From assembly GCA_005882135.1 (NCBI GenBank), contig VBDR01000029.1, positions 25,275 to 89,274 on the forward strand: DNA of 64,000 nt, written 5' to 3'. Shown here piece by piece: positions 44,878-52,929 of this stretch; position 1 is the first letter of the stretch; each line of letters starts with the position of its first letter. The DNA is from Chloroflexota bacterium. GTDB lineage: Bacteria > Chloroflexota > Dormibacteria > Dormibacterales > Dormibacteraceae. The position numbers and the translations under genes are program-made. The notes under the pieces were generated by a model. The model was not told the DNA's origin. It did not search any database and saw only the letters and a program-made list of their open reading frames with translations.

Positions 44878-45558
44878 GTGCTGCCGCCCGCTGCGATCAA
44901 CGAAGGACCACCCGTCACTCCTCGTCCGTCGGCCACGGTGCTGCTGATTCGAGGTGATGATCCGTGGGAGCTCCTGATGGTGCATCGGCCCGGCGGAGCC
45001 GACTTTGCGCCGGGGGCTTATGTCTTCCCTGGCGGGACGGTGCATGAGGACGACCAGGTGTTTGACGATGAGTTGCGCGCGGCCGCGGTGCGCGAGCTGT
45101 TCGAAGAGGCGGGCATCCTACTCGCGGACAACGCACGCGACGCGGATTGCGCGAAAGTCCGCAACCTGGTCGAGAAAGGAAGTTCATTCGCCGAAGCGTT
45201 GGTCAAGCTGGGCCTCGCGCCGGCCTTCGACGAGCTGATCATGTTCGCGCGCTGGATCACGCCCGCCCAGCTGCGCCGGCGCTTCGACGCTCGGTTCTAC
45301 CTCGCCCGCCTGCCCGCCGGTCAGACGGTCAGGCCGCAGGAAGGCGAGGTGACCGATTGGCTCTGGATCTCGCCCAAGGGGGCGCTGGCGAACCCTGAGA
45401 TGACTCTTGTCTACGCCACGCGCGCCGTTCTCGAATCAGTCGCCGACGCGCCCGACTTGTCGACGCTTTTCACGCGGGCCCGCGGCTTGAAAGAGATTCC
45501 GATCGTGGAGCCGCGCATCGTGCGTGGCAAAACCGGCTGGGAGGTCGTCCGCGACTAG
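44878..45558 (+). CDS. Nudix hydrolase, NUDT19-like
   Basis: A 226-residue protein with a Nudix fold. The Nudix box is recognisable but spaced unusually: GAYVFPGGTVHEDD near residue 47, then an insertion, then AAAVRELFEEAGIL near residue 68. This insertion and the following ~60 residue helical part resemble NUDT19-type (CoA diphosphatase-like) proteins. The REL-EEAG catalytic core is intact. Starts at GTG 44878. Substrate not determinable. Divergent from the SDR gene. Confidence 0.85.
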   Translation: MLPPAAINEGPPVTPRPSATVLLIRGDDPWELLMVHRPGGADFAPGAYVFPGGTVHEDDQVFDDELRAAAVRELFEEAGILLADNARDADCAKVRNLVEKGSSFAEALVKLGLAPAFDELIMFARWITPAQLRRRFDARFYLARLPAGQTVRPQEGEVTDWLWISPKGALANPEMTLVYATRAVLESVADAPDLSTLFTRARGLKEIPIVEPRIVRGKTGWEVVRD

Positions 45559-45579
45559 CTCCTCCACTGATGGGAATGG

Positions 45580-45620
45580 CTCCTCCCATTCATGGGGAGG
45601 TGGCGGGGCAGCGCCGGACG
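45580..45620. repeat. dispersed palindromic repeat after the Nudix gene
   Basis: TCCTCCCA-TTCA-TGGGGAGGT followed by GGCGGGGCAGCGCCGGACGGG. Orientation A then B. In the convergent gap between Nudix and deaminase genes. Confidence 0.8.
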
Positions 45621-45636
45621 GGCCGGACCGACGGGC

Positions 45637-46101
45637 TTAACGCCAGAGGTCACGCCAGCGGTTGTAGTGAATGACCTCCACCCTACCTTGGCGCAAGACA
45701 TCGAGGCCGGCCGGGTCACGATACGCCTCCCTGTAATAGACGCGCGCGACGTTGGCGTTGATGGCCATCTTGGCGCACATCACACATGGAGAGGCGCTGA
45801 CGAACATGACCTTGCCGGGCAGCTGGGCGCCGGCTTTGATCAGGGCGTTTTGCTCACTGTGGAGGCAGCCACAGGATCCGGGGGTCGTCGAATCGCAGCG
45901 GTTGGGCAGGCCGCGGGCGTTGCCGTTGTAGCCGATGCCCAGGACCTGGGTGAGATCTGAGGTGGTGATGACCGTGCCGACCTGGAGACGGGCGCAGGTC
46001 GAGCGCTTCGCCAGCTCCTCGGCCATGCGCATGTAGACCTCCTCCAGCGGGATTCGGTCGGGCGCCTGGTCGGCTTCTGGCAGGGGCTTGATCTCGGCCA
46101 T
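45637..46101 (-). CDS. dCMP deaminase family protein
   Basis: Cytidine/deoxycytidylate deaminase fold, 154 residues. The zinc site is complete: His/Glu in CLHSEQNAL near residue 84 and the two cysteines in SASPCVMCAKM near residue 110; the ComEB-like N-terminus YMRMAEELAKRSTCARLQVG is shown by ELAKRSTCARLQVG near residue 32. It probably deaminates dCMP to dUMP for thymidylate synthesis, in keeping with the ribonucleotide reductase 1.7 kb away. ATG 46101 is preferred over a GTG three codons upstream. Divergent from rmuC. Confidence 0.9.
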   Translation of the reverse strand: MAEIKPLPEADQAPDRIPLEEVYMRMAEELAKRSTCARLQVGTVITTSDLTQVLGIGYNGNARGLPNRCDSTTPGSCGCLHSEQNALIKAGAQLPGKVMFVSASPCVMCAKMAINANVARVYYREAYRDPAGLDVLRQGRVEVIHYNRWRDLWR

Positions 46102-46201
46102 CGAAGTCACTTTAAGAGTTAGTCAAATCCTTATGGAGGGTGAGCAGCGGCGCTTGCCCGGCCGCCAGGCCGGGTCGGCTTTGCCGACGCCGTTAACACG
46201 C

Positions 46202-46230
46202 TTGTTTATACCCTCCTACGCGGCTACAAT
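46202..46230 (+). promoter_or_regulatory. sigma70-type promoter of rmuC, leaderless
   Basis: TTGTTT (46202-46207), a 17-bp spacer, TACAAT (46225-46230). The ATG chosen for rmuC begins at 46238, where transcription would be expected to start, so the mRNA would have little or no leader; there is no ribosome-binding site. Confidence 0.65.
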
Positions 46231-46237
46231 GCGCAAT

Positions 46238-47437
46238 ATGTCGGTGCTCGAACTGTTGTTCGCGCTCCTCCTGGTATGCCTCTTGGCGGGAGTCGGGGTC
46301 GTGGCGGTGCTGGTATGGAGCATCGTGCGCCGGACCGAAGGCAACGCTCGAGACGTCGCCGAGCTGAAGGCGCGGGTCCAGGCAGGCGGCCAGGCGCACG
46401 AGACCTCGGCCGCCGAGGTGCGCGAGCGGCTGGCGAACACGCAGTCCGCCATGGAGGGCCTGCGTGCCGCCCTTTCGGCGCGCCAGCCGATCGAGGAGGA
46501 GGCCCGGGCCAGCCTGAAAAGGCTCGAGCACGTCATCGCCGGCAGCTCGAGCCGCGGCGCAGCGGGCGAGAACATCCTCGAGGAAGCCCTCCGTCACCTG
46601 CCGCCCGAGATGCTGCAGCGCAACGTCTGGGTCGGCGGCAAGGTCGTCGAGCTGGCGCTGCGCCTGCCAGGGGGCAGGCTGCTCCCCATGGACTCGAAGT
46701 GGGTTTCCACCGTCGCCCTCGAGCAGCTCGCTGATCCCGGGCTGGACGCCACCCGGAGAGCCCAGCTCACCGCCCAGGTGGAGAGAGAGGTCGAGCGGCG
46801 CGTCCGCGAGGTCAGCCAGTACATCGACCCCGGGACCACCTCACCATTCGCGCTCGCTGTCATCCCCGATGCCGCTTACGACGTTTGCCGCAGCGCTATC
46901 GTCAGCGCCCACAAACGCCACGTGATGGTCGTCGGCTACGCGATGGCCCTTCCGTACTTGCTCACCCTCTACCAGCTGCACCTCCAGTTCGCCCGCACCG
47001 TGGACATGGAGAAGCTCCAGTCGGCGCTGATCGACATCGAGCGTCAGGTCGACGTCCTCGAAGGCATCCTGGAGAACAAGGTCCAGCGGTCGCTGACGGT
47101 GCTCCAGAACGCCTACACCGAGGGCAAGCAGGCTTCGGCCAAAATCCGGGCCTCGACGCAGAGCGCCCAGATTTCCTCCCCATCAAATGGGGAGATGGCG
47201 CCCGGCGACGGAGCGGCGGCTGGGGACAAGGTTTTCTCCTCCCCATCGCATGGGGAGGTGGCGCGCAGCGCCGGAGGGGCGGCTGGGGACAACGTTTTCT
47301 CCTCCCCATCGCATGGGGAGGTGGCGCGCAGCGCCGGAGGGGCGGCTGGGGACAACGTTTCCACAGGCTCCCCCGATGCCGCCCCCGAGCTTTCCACAGA
47401 TACCCTCCGCCTGGCCCTGATCGACTCGGTTCAGTAG
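46238..47437 (+). CDS. rmuC: DNA recombination protein RmuC
   Basis: A 399-residue RmuC-family protein: an N-terminal membrane segment (LELLFALLLVCLLAGVGVVAV), a coiled-coil region (residues ~45-115), and the nuclease-fold RmuC domain with GAAGENILEEAL near residue 112, LPMDSKWVS near residue 150 and VIPDAAYDVC near residue 213. RmuC is linked to suppression of inversions at short inverted repeats, noteworthy in a repeat-rich genome. Start chosen at ATG 46238 directly after the promoter. The C-terminus contains a three-fold in-frame tandem repeat of 21 residues (47175-47357). Confidence 0.88.
   Translation: MSVLELLFALLLVCLLAGVGVVAVLVWSIVRRTEGNARDVAELKARVQAGGQAHETSAAEVRERLANTQSAMEGLRAALSARQPIEEEARASLKRLEHVIAGSSSRGAAGENILEEALRHLPPEMLQRNVWVGGKVVELALRLPGGRLLPMDSKWVSTVALEQLADPGLDATRRAQLTAQVEREVERRVREVSQYIDPGTTSPFALAVIPDAAYDVCRSAIVSAHKRHVMVVGYAMALPYLLTLYQLHLQFARTVDMEKLQSALIDIERQVDVLEGILENKVQRSLTVLQNAYTEGKQASAKIRASTQSAQISSPSNGEMAPGDGAAAGDKVFSSPSHGEVARSAGGAAGDNVFSSPSHGEVARSAGGAAGDNVSTGSPDAAPELSTDTLRLALIDSVQ
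47175..47363. repeat. triple in-frame 63-bp palindromic repeat in rmuC
   Basis: Three copies of the A-plus-B element, period 63 bp (CTCCCC at 47176, 47239, 47302). Units 2 and 3 are identical over about 60 bp; unit 1 has diverged. 63 bp is 21 codons, so the reading frame is kept: the protein repeats SSPSHGEVARSAGGAAGDN, with the first copy SSPSNGEMAPGDGAAAGDK. Confidence 0.95.
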
Positions 47438-47569
47438 GTCCGGTTTTGCCCGTTTTCCCCCAGGCAATACCCACCCTGTGCCCAACTCGTCCCAAAGGAT
47501 ATCCACAGGTATTCCACCCACATGTTGGGGGTAAATGGTTGTTCAGGCCAAATATCTTGTGTTTTGGTC

Positions 47570-47598
47570 TTGACAAGCCCGAAAGCCGGTCGTATATT
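47570..47598 (+). promoter_or_regulatory. strong promoter of nrdJ
   Basis: TTGACA (47570-47575), a 17-bp spacer, TATATT (47593-47598): the best promoter in the window. Just upstream, CAAATATCTTGTGT (47549-47562) resembles half of an NrdR box (12 of 16 positions with the consensus I recall), but a properly phased second box is not clear. Confidence 0.8.
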
Positions 47599-47604
47599 CG
47601 ACAC

Positions 47605-47756
47605 CGTTACATCGAGGCCCTGGGGCATAAGTGGCGGGCATGCTCTGGGGCCTCTTGCATCCCCAAACGAATAAGCCGAACGACCCAGCAAACGTCCCAG
47701 CAATCCGGTTCAAATAAACCCTGTCCGGGGATGATTTAAGGAGGCGTTTCCTAAAA
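47605..47756 (+). promoter_or_regulatory. ~150-nt structured leader of nrdJ
   Basis: The transcript leader contains a 7-bp stem GAGGCCC (47614-47620) / GGGCCTC (47648-47654), and CATCCCC (47658-47664) that can pair at long range with GGGGATG (47727-47733) just before the ribosome site AAGGAGG (47738-47744). No cobalamin (B12-box) sequence is recognised. The layout suggests a cis-regulatory RNA controlling access to the ribosome site. Confidence 0.5.
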
Positions 47757-50531
47757 ATGGCCAAGAATCTCGCCGACCTCACCGGGGCCCGCAACGCCAA
47801 GAACGGCAACGGGCACGCCAAAGCCAAAGCTCAAGGCTTGCGCTTTGGCCGTTTCTTCACGCCGCCGGGCAGCCACGCCTACGACCTGGTGGAGTGGGAC
47901 CGGCGGACGGCGGCCATTACAGGTGAGAAAGGCCAGGTCATCTTCGAGCAGAAGGACGTGGAGGTCCCTCGGTCCTGGTCGCAGCTGGCCATCAACGTCG
48001 TCGCCCAGAAGTACTTCCGCGGCAGCCCTGGCAGCCCCGAGCGCGAGACCAGCGTCCGCCAGATCATCGATCGGGTCGTTGACACCATTGCGAAGTGGGG
48101 CCGCGAGGGCGGCTACTTCGCGACCGAGGAAGACGCCGAGAACTGGGCCGAGGAGCTGCGCTACCTGCTGGTCACCCAGCACGCCTCGTTCAACAGCCCG
48201 GTGTGGTTCAACATCGGGATTCCCGGGCGCTCGCAGCAGGCTTCCGCGTGCTTCATCAACTCGGTCCACGACTCGATGGAGTCGATCCTCGACCTGGCCA
48301 AGACCGAGGGCATGCTCTTCAAGTTCGGCAGCGGCACCGGCACCAACCTGTCGGTCCTGCGCTCGTCCAAGGAGCAGCTGTCGGGCGGCGGCACGGCGTC
48401 GGGCCCGGTCTCTTTTATGAAGGGCTACGACTCCTTCGCCGGCTCGATCAAGTCCGGCGGCACGACGCGTCGCGCGGCCAAGATGGTCATCCTCAACGCC
48501 GACCACCCCGACGTCGTCGACTTCATCCGGTCCAAGGCCGAGGAAGAGAAGAAGGCCTGGGCGCTGATCGAGGCGGGCTACAACGCCGGCTTCAACGTGC
48601 CCGGCGGCGCCTATGACTCGGTTCAGTTCCAGAACGCCAACCACTCCGTCCGGGTCAGCGACGACTTCATGCAGGCCTTGATCGACGACAAGGAATGGAA
48701 GACGAAAGCGGTCGTCGACGGCCGCACGGTCGAGACCTATAAGGCTCGAGACCTGTGGCGAGAGATCGCAGATGCGGCATGGATCTGCGGCGACCCTGGA
48801 CTCCAGTTCGACAGCACGATCCAGGACTGGAACGTCGTCCCCAACACAGGCCGGATCAACGCCACCAACCCGTGTTCGGAGTTCGTGTTCCTCGACGACA
48901 CGGCGTGCAACCTGCTGTCGCTCAACCTGATGAAGTTCCAGACCGACCAGGGGACGTTCGACGTGGAGCGCTTCCAGCACGCCGTTGACATCTGCTTCAC
49001 CGGTCAGGAGATCCTCGTCTCCAACGCCTCCTACCCCACTCCGGCCATCGGCAAGAACTCGGATGCGCTTCGGCCGCTGGGCCTCGGCTACGCGAACATC
49101 GGCGCGCTGCTGATGTCGATGGGCCTGGCCTATGACTCGGACGAGGGCCGGCGCTTCGCCGGCGCCATCACCGCGATCATGACCGGCCGTGCTTTCGCGC
49201 AATCGGCCCGGATGGCCCAGGTCAAAGGACCATTCGGCGAGTACGCGAAGAACCGCGAACCAATGCTCCGCGTGATGGAAAAGCATCGCGCCGCAGCACA
49301 CCAGTTGACCACGTCACCGGAATCGGCCGACGTCATCCAGGGTGCGCGTGACACGTGGGATGACGCGGTCAAGCTCGGGCGCGCCCACGGTTACCGCAAC
49401 GCGCAGGCCACGGTGCTGGCGCCTACCGGAACCATCGGGCTGATGATGGACTGCGACACCACAGGCATCGAACCGGACCTGGCGCTGGTCAAGTACAAGA
49501 AGCTGGTCGGCGGCGGCCTCTTGAAGATCGTCAACACGACTGTGCCCGCCGCTCTGCGCAAGCTCGGCTACGACGAGATCAAGGTCAAAGAGATCGTCGA
49601 GTTCATCGATGAGAACGACACCATCGAGGGCGCGCCGCACCTGCTCGATGAGCACCTCAAGGTCTTCGACTGCGCCTTCAAGCCGGTCAAGGGCGCCCGC
49701 TCGATCGCGCCCATGGGACACGTCCGGATGATGGCCGCGGTGCAGCCGTTCATCTCCGGCTCGATGTCGAAAACCGTCAACCTGCCCACCGACGCCACGG
49801 TCGAGGACATCCAGCAGACCTACTTGGAGTCATGGAAGCTCGGACTCAAGTGCATCGCCATCTACCGCGATGGCTGCAAACGCTCTCAGCCGCTCTCGAC
49901 TTCGCTGGAGAAGGAAAAGAAAGCGTCGCCTCCAGCCCAGGACGTCGAATACAGGGCGGTGCGCCACAAGCTGCCCGACGAGCGCAAGGCCGTCACGCAC
50001 AAGTTCGACATCGCGGGCCACGAGGGCTACCTCACAGTGGGCCTCTACGAGGACGGGATGCCCGGCGAGCTGTTCGTCACGATGGCCAAAGAGGGATCGA
50101 CCATCTCGGGCCTGATGGACGCCTTCGCGACCCAGACCTCCTACGCCCTGCAGTTCGGGGTCCCGCTCAAGTTCATGGTCGACAAGTTCAGCCACATGCG
50201 CTTCGAGCCGTCCGGCTTCACGAAGAACAAGGAGATCCCGATCGCCAAGTCGATCGTGGACTACATCTTCCGCTGGATGGCGAGCCACTTCCTGCCGGTC
50301 GAAGACCAGGACGAAGTCGGCATCGTGCGCCGAGAAGTCTCACCCCATACGAGCGATCCCAAGCCAATTGAACCCGAGTTCAAGGTCGTCGCCACGCCCT
50401 CTACGGTCCAGAAGCTCGCTTTCGTCAACACAGGCGACGCTCCCGCGTGCGCCGACTGCGGCGCGATCACCGTTCGCTCCGGCTCCTGCTACAAGTGCCT
50501 GAACTGCGGAGCCACGACCGGCTGCAGCTAA
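47757..50531 (+). CDS. nrdJ: B12-dependent (class II) ribonucleotide reductase
   Basis: Converts ribonucleotides to deoxyribonucleotides using adenosylcobalamin; oxygen-independent. The 924-residue protein shows ACFINSVHDSMESIL near residue 162, NPCSEFVFLDDTACNL near residue 372 (active-site Cys/Glu region), LGYANIGALLMSMG near residue 443, and LAPTGTIGLMMDCDTTGIEP near residue 552. The C-terminus has the four-Cys zinc-type motif CADCGAITVRSGSCYKCLNC. Starts at ATG 47757 with AAGGAGG 12 bp upstream. Preceded by a strong promoter and structured leader and followed by a clear terminator, so it is transcribed alone. Confidence 0.96.
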   Translation: MAKNLADLTGARNAKNGNGHAKAKAQGLRFGRFFTPPGSHAYDLVEWDRRTAAITGEKGQVIFEQKDVEVPRSWSQLAINVVAQKYFRGSPGSPERETSVRQIIDRVVDTIAKWGREGGYFATEEDAENWAEELRYLLVTQHASFNSPVWFNIGIPGRSQQASACFINSVHDSMESILDLAKTEGMLFKFGSGTGTNLSVLRSSKEQLSGGGTASGPVSFMKGYDSFAGSIKSGGTTRRAAKMVILNADHPDVVDFIRSKAEEEKKAWALIEAGYNAGFNVPGGAYDSVQFQNANHSVRVSDDFMQALIDDKEWKTKAVVDGRTVETYKARDLWREIADAAWICGDPGLQFDSTIQDWNVVPNTGRINATNPCSEFVFLDDTACNLLSLNLMKFQTDQGTFDVERFQHAVDICFTGQEILVSNASYPTPAIGKNSDALRPLGLGYANIGALLMSMGLAYDSDEGRRFAGAITAIMTGRAFAQSARMAQVKGPFGEYAKNREPMLRVMEKHRAAAHQLTTSPESADVIQGARDTWDDAVKLGRAHGYRNAQATVLAPTGTIGLMMDCDTTGIEPDLALVKYKKLVGGGLLKIVNTTVPAALRKLGYDEIKVKEIVEFIDENDTIEGAPHLLDEHLKVFDCAFKPVKGARSIAPMGHVRMMAAVQPFISGSMSKTVNLPTDATVEDIQQTYLESWKLGLKCIAIYRDGCKRSQPLSTSLEKEKKASPPAQDVEYRAVRHKLPDERKAVTHKFDIAGHEGYLTVGLYEDGMPGELFVTMAKEGSTISGLMDAFATQTSYALQFGVPLKFMVDKFSHMRFEPSGFTKNKEIPIAKSIVDYIFRWMASHFLPVEDQDEVGIVRREVSPHTSDPKPIEPEFKVVATPSTVQKLAFVNTGDAPACADCGAITVRSGSCYKCLNCGATTGCS

Positions 50532-50546
50532 TCCCCCTCCCCAGTT

Positions 50547-50582
50547 AAGGCGCCGTCCCTCACCGGGCGGCGCCTTTTTTTC
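50547..50582 (+). terminator. intrinsic terminator of nrdJ
   Basis: AAGGCGCCG (50547-50555) and CGGCGCCTT (50568-50576) form a 9-bp stem, followed by eight or more T residues to 50582. Classic Rho-independent terminator 16 bp after the nrdJ stop. Confidence 0.93.
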
Positions 50583-50632
50583 ACCTCCCCACTTGCTGGG
50601 GAGGTCGGCGGCGAAGCCGCCGGGTGGGGGCG
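50583..50632. repeat. dispersed palindromic repeat after the nrdJ terminator
   Basis: CACCTCCCCA-CTTGC-TGGGGAGGT, module B GGCGGCGAAGCCGCC, tail GGGTGGGGGCGTG (50623-50635). Orientation A then B, well preserved. The tail is exactly complementary to 13 bases in the small RNA at 56542. Confidence 0.9.
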
Positions 50633-50642
50633 TGGAGCCGCC

Positions 50643-51014
50643 CTATTCGAAAGTAACCTCGATCAACGGGCTGTAGCGCACCATCCGATCCAAGTCGTTG
50701 CGGTTCCATGCGCGAGCGATGTGCGGCAGGATGGCCCGCCGCTCCGCCTCGTCGTCGATCACCCGGGCCGTGGCAGGCAGGTCGGCACTCGTCCTGCCCT
50801 TCAGGTGGAAGTTGAAGTGTGGATCTGCCTCGAGGTTGAGCAGCCATCGCCTCTTTCTCGGGTACGGAGTGCCGCTGATGTAGATTCGCCCGTCGATGTT
50901 GTGGAACACGATCTCGAGCCGCCGCGGCTGCCCGCTCCGGCGTCCCCTGGTAGTGATGTCGATCGTGTGCCCGCGCTGGAGCGCCGCCTCGATCGCCTCT
51001 TTTGTGACAGCCAT
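50643..51014 (-). CDS. deazaflavin-dependent nitroreductase-like protein (DUF385)
   Basis: A 123-residue split-beta-barrel protein of the F420-binding nitroreductase/DUF385 group. Visible family features: TTRGRRSGQPRRLEIVFHN near residue 21 (cofactor-contact Arg/Gly loop), IYISGTPYPRKRRWLLNLEA near residue 44, and DFHLK-like NFHLKGRT. It probably binds F420 or flavin as a dimer; the substrate is unknown. ATG 51014 lies 12 bp after the end of the acetyltransferase gene. Confidence 0.85.
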   Translation of the reverse strand: MAVTKEAIEAALQRGHTIDITTRGRRSGQPRRLEIVFHNIDGRIYISGTPYPRKRRWLLNLEADPHFNFHLKGRTSADLPATARVIDDEAERRAILPHIARAWNRNDLDRMVRYSPLIEVTFE

Positions 51015-51026
51015 TCTGTCAATGGC

Positions 51027-51713
51027 CTATCGGTCGAGTGAGACTTCTATTCCCCCGCGGATCTCGGCCAGCGACCGGCGCTGAACGCCCGACGGATCGA
51101 AGTTCGCAGGGGCAAGCCAGGCCTCGAACGCCGCCCGGCGGGCCGGCCACTCCGAGTCCGTGATCGAGTACCACGCCGTGTCGCGGTTGCGCCCCTTGAC
51201 CACCATGTGGTGACGGAAGACTCCCTCGAAGGTGAAGCCGAATCGCTCGGCGGCGCGACGAGAGGCCGCGTTGGCGGCGTTGCACTTCCACTCCAGGCGT
51301 CGATTGCCCAGGTCGTCGAACGCGTGGCGCGACATGAGGTAGATCGCCTCGGTGGCCTGGCGCGTCCGCTGCAGTTGCGGTGAAAGCCAGATATGGCCGA
51401 TCTCGATCACCCCATGTTCCGGCACGATCCGCATGAAGCTGGCAAGGCCGCGGGCGGCATGCGATTGGCGGTCGATGAGGGTGAACGTCAGGGGATCGTC
51501 CACGGGGGCGCGTTGCTCGAGCCAGGCCATGAAGTCTCCCTTGCCCGCGAACGGTCCGTAGGGCAGGTAATCCCACGTCGAGTCGGCCCCCGCCGTCGAT
51601 GCGTACAGCTCCTCGCCATGGCGCGCTACCTCGAGCGGCTCGAGCAGCACGGTGTCTCCCGTGAGCGGTGTGCGGTCTGGTCGTTTGGCCGGCCGCCATC
51701 CCAGGTCATCCAT
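51027..51713 (-). CDS. GNAT family N-acetyltransferase, RimJ/RimL type
   Basis: A 228-residue acetyltransferase. Features: LLEPLEVARHGEELY near residue 23, ARGLASFMRIVPEHGVIEIGHI near residue 87 in part (GVIEIGHIWLSPQLQRTRQA shows the beta4-helix3 acetyl-CoA loop near residue 101), and the RimL-type end RLEWKCNAANAASRRAAERF near residue 138. It likely modifies a protein or small-molecule amine. ATG 51713 faces the divergent antiporter gene, 23 bp away. Confidence 0.9.
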   Translation of the reverse strand: MDDLGWRPAKRPDRTPLTGDTVLLEPLEVARHGEELYASTAGADSTWDYLPYGPFAGKGDFMAWLEQRAPVDDPLTFTLIDRQSHAARGLASFMRIVPEHGVIEIGHIWLSPQLQRTRQATEAIYLMSRHAFDDLGNRRLEWKCNAANAASRRAAERFGFTFEGVFRHHMVVKGRNRDTAWYSITDSEWPARRAAFEAWLAPANFDPSGVQRRSLAEIRGGIEVSLDR

Positions 51714-51736
51714 CGCGGTTCCCTATTCTCCCGGCA

Positions 51737-52897
51737 GTGGACCACACCGCACCCGCCATCCTCGAGCTGGGACTGCTGCTTCTGCTCGCCGCGCTCGCGG
51801 GTAAAGCTTCACGCGCCATAGGCTTACCCGCGGTAATCGGCTATCTCCTCGTAGGCGTCCTGGTGTCTCCCTTCACGCCGGGCTACGTTGCCAACCGCGA
51901 GCAGCTCTCGATCCTTGCGGACGTTGGCGTCGTGCTTCTGCTGTTCGAGGTCGGGATCGAGATCAATCCCCTCCGGCTGGCCCGCGAAGGGCGCAGGCTC
52001 CTCCTACTGGCGCCGCTCCAGGTCGCGGTCACATGGATCCTGAGCGCCGCGGCCTGCATCGCGCTCGGCATGCCTTCCGCGGGCGCCGCACTGATCGGCC
52101 TCTCGATCGCCATGTCGTCGAGCGTCGTCGTCGTCAACATCACCCGGAGCCGGCGCCGCACGACCAACCGCATTACTGACGAGGAGCTGCTCGGGTGGAG
52201 CGTGATCCAGGACCTGGTCGGGGTCAGCGCGGCCCTGGTGCTTGTCGTCGTGCTCGGGATCGGTGGTCGATCTGGTCTCGTCGCGGTCGGAGGTGTCATC
52301 GCCTTCGTCGTGCTGGCTGCGGTGGCGGCTTCCTTGCTGCCCTGGCTCCTGCGGCGGCTGCAGGCGGAGCACGATCTGTTCCTGCTCGTGTCCGTCGCCA
52401 GCGGCCTGCTGCTGGCAGGCGTCGGGTCGCGTTACTTCGGCATCCCGCTCGCGCTGGCCGCCTTCGTCGCTGGCCTCGCTATCACCGAAAGTCCCGTAGC
52501 TGCCGAGGCGCGTCAGCGTCTCCTGCCATTCCGCGACCTTTTCGCTGTGATGTTCTTCGTCGCGCTCGGAACCGTCATCGACCCGAACACTCTGCCCCAG
52601 GCTCTGCCTTGGCTCGTGGCCTTCCTGGCGATGGTCGTCGTGGGCAAGGTGCTCGTGGTGTGGATCATGGCCAGGTTCGGCCGGTTGGGCGCCCGAACGC
52701 TTCAACTGGCGGTCGGACTCGGGCAGGTCGGCGAGTTCAGCTACGTCCTGGGCGCGATTGCCCTCAACGCGCGACTCATCACGCCGCAGGTGAGCTCGGG
52801 GCTCGTGGGCGCGGTGGTGGTGAGCATCGCGGCCTCATCGATTCTCGTCCGCATCGCGCATCGACCGAATAGCCGCGAGCCGGCGACCGTTCAATAG
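51737..52897 (+). CDS. CPA2-type cation:proton antiporter
   Basis: A 386-residue membrane protein with about 12 hydrophobic helices, of the CPA2/KefB-NapA class. Features: GLPAVIGYLLVGVLVSPFTPGY near residue 26 in part (VIGYLLVGVLVSP), VLLLFEVGIEINP near residue 63, a Ser-rich MSSSVVVVN segment near residue 127, and the later GQVGEFSYVLG near residue 332. It has no C-terminal RCK/TrkA domain. It exchanges Na+ or K+ for protons. Starts with GTG 51737; the longer frame is mirror sequence of the acetyltransferase gene. Confidence 0.9.
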   Translation: MDHTAPAILELGLLLLLAALAGKASRAIGLPAVIGYLLVGVLVSPFTPGYVANREQLSILADVGVVLLLFEVGIEINPLRLAREGRRLLLLAPLQVAVTWILSAAACIALGMPSAGAALIGLSIAMSSSVVVVNITRSRRRTTNRITDEELLGWSVIQDLVGVSAALVLVVVLGIGGRSGLVAVGGVIAFVVLAAVAASLLPWLLRRLQAEHDLFLLVSVASGLLLAGVGSRYFGIPLALAAFVAGLAITESPVAAEARQRLLPFRDLFAVMFFVALGTVIDPNTLPQALPWLVAFLAMVVVGKVLVVWIMARFGRLGARTLQLAVGLGQVGEFSYVLGAIALNARLITPQVSSGLVGAVVVSIAASSILVRIAHRPNSREPATVQ

Positions 52898-52929
52898 CTC
52901 GGCGGATACAGGTCAGTGGAGGGCTGCAG

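Noticed and set aside
47175..47363. Regularly spaced 63-bp repeats in rmuC as a CRISPR array
   Set aside because: Repeats are contiguous without unique spacers, are in frame with rmuC, and belong to the dispersed palindromic family; no cas gene is nearby.
47605..47756. Cobalamin riboswitch before nrdJ
   Set aside because: I could not find the B12-box or the other conserved cores of that class; only generic stems are present.
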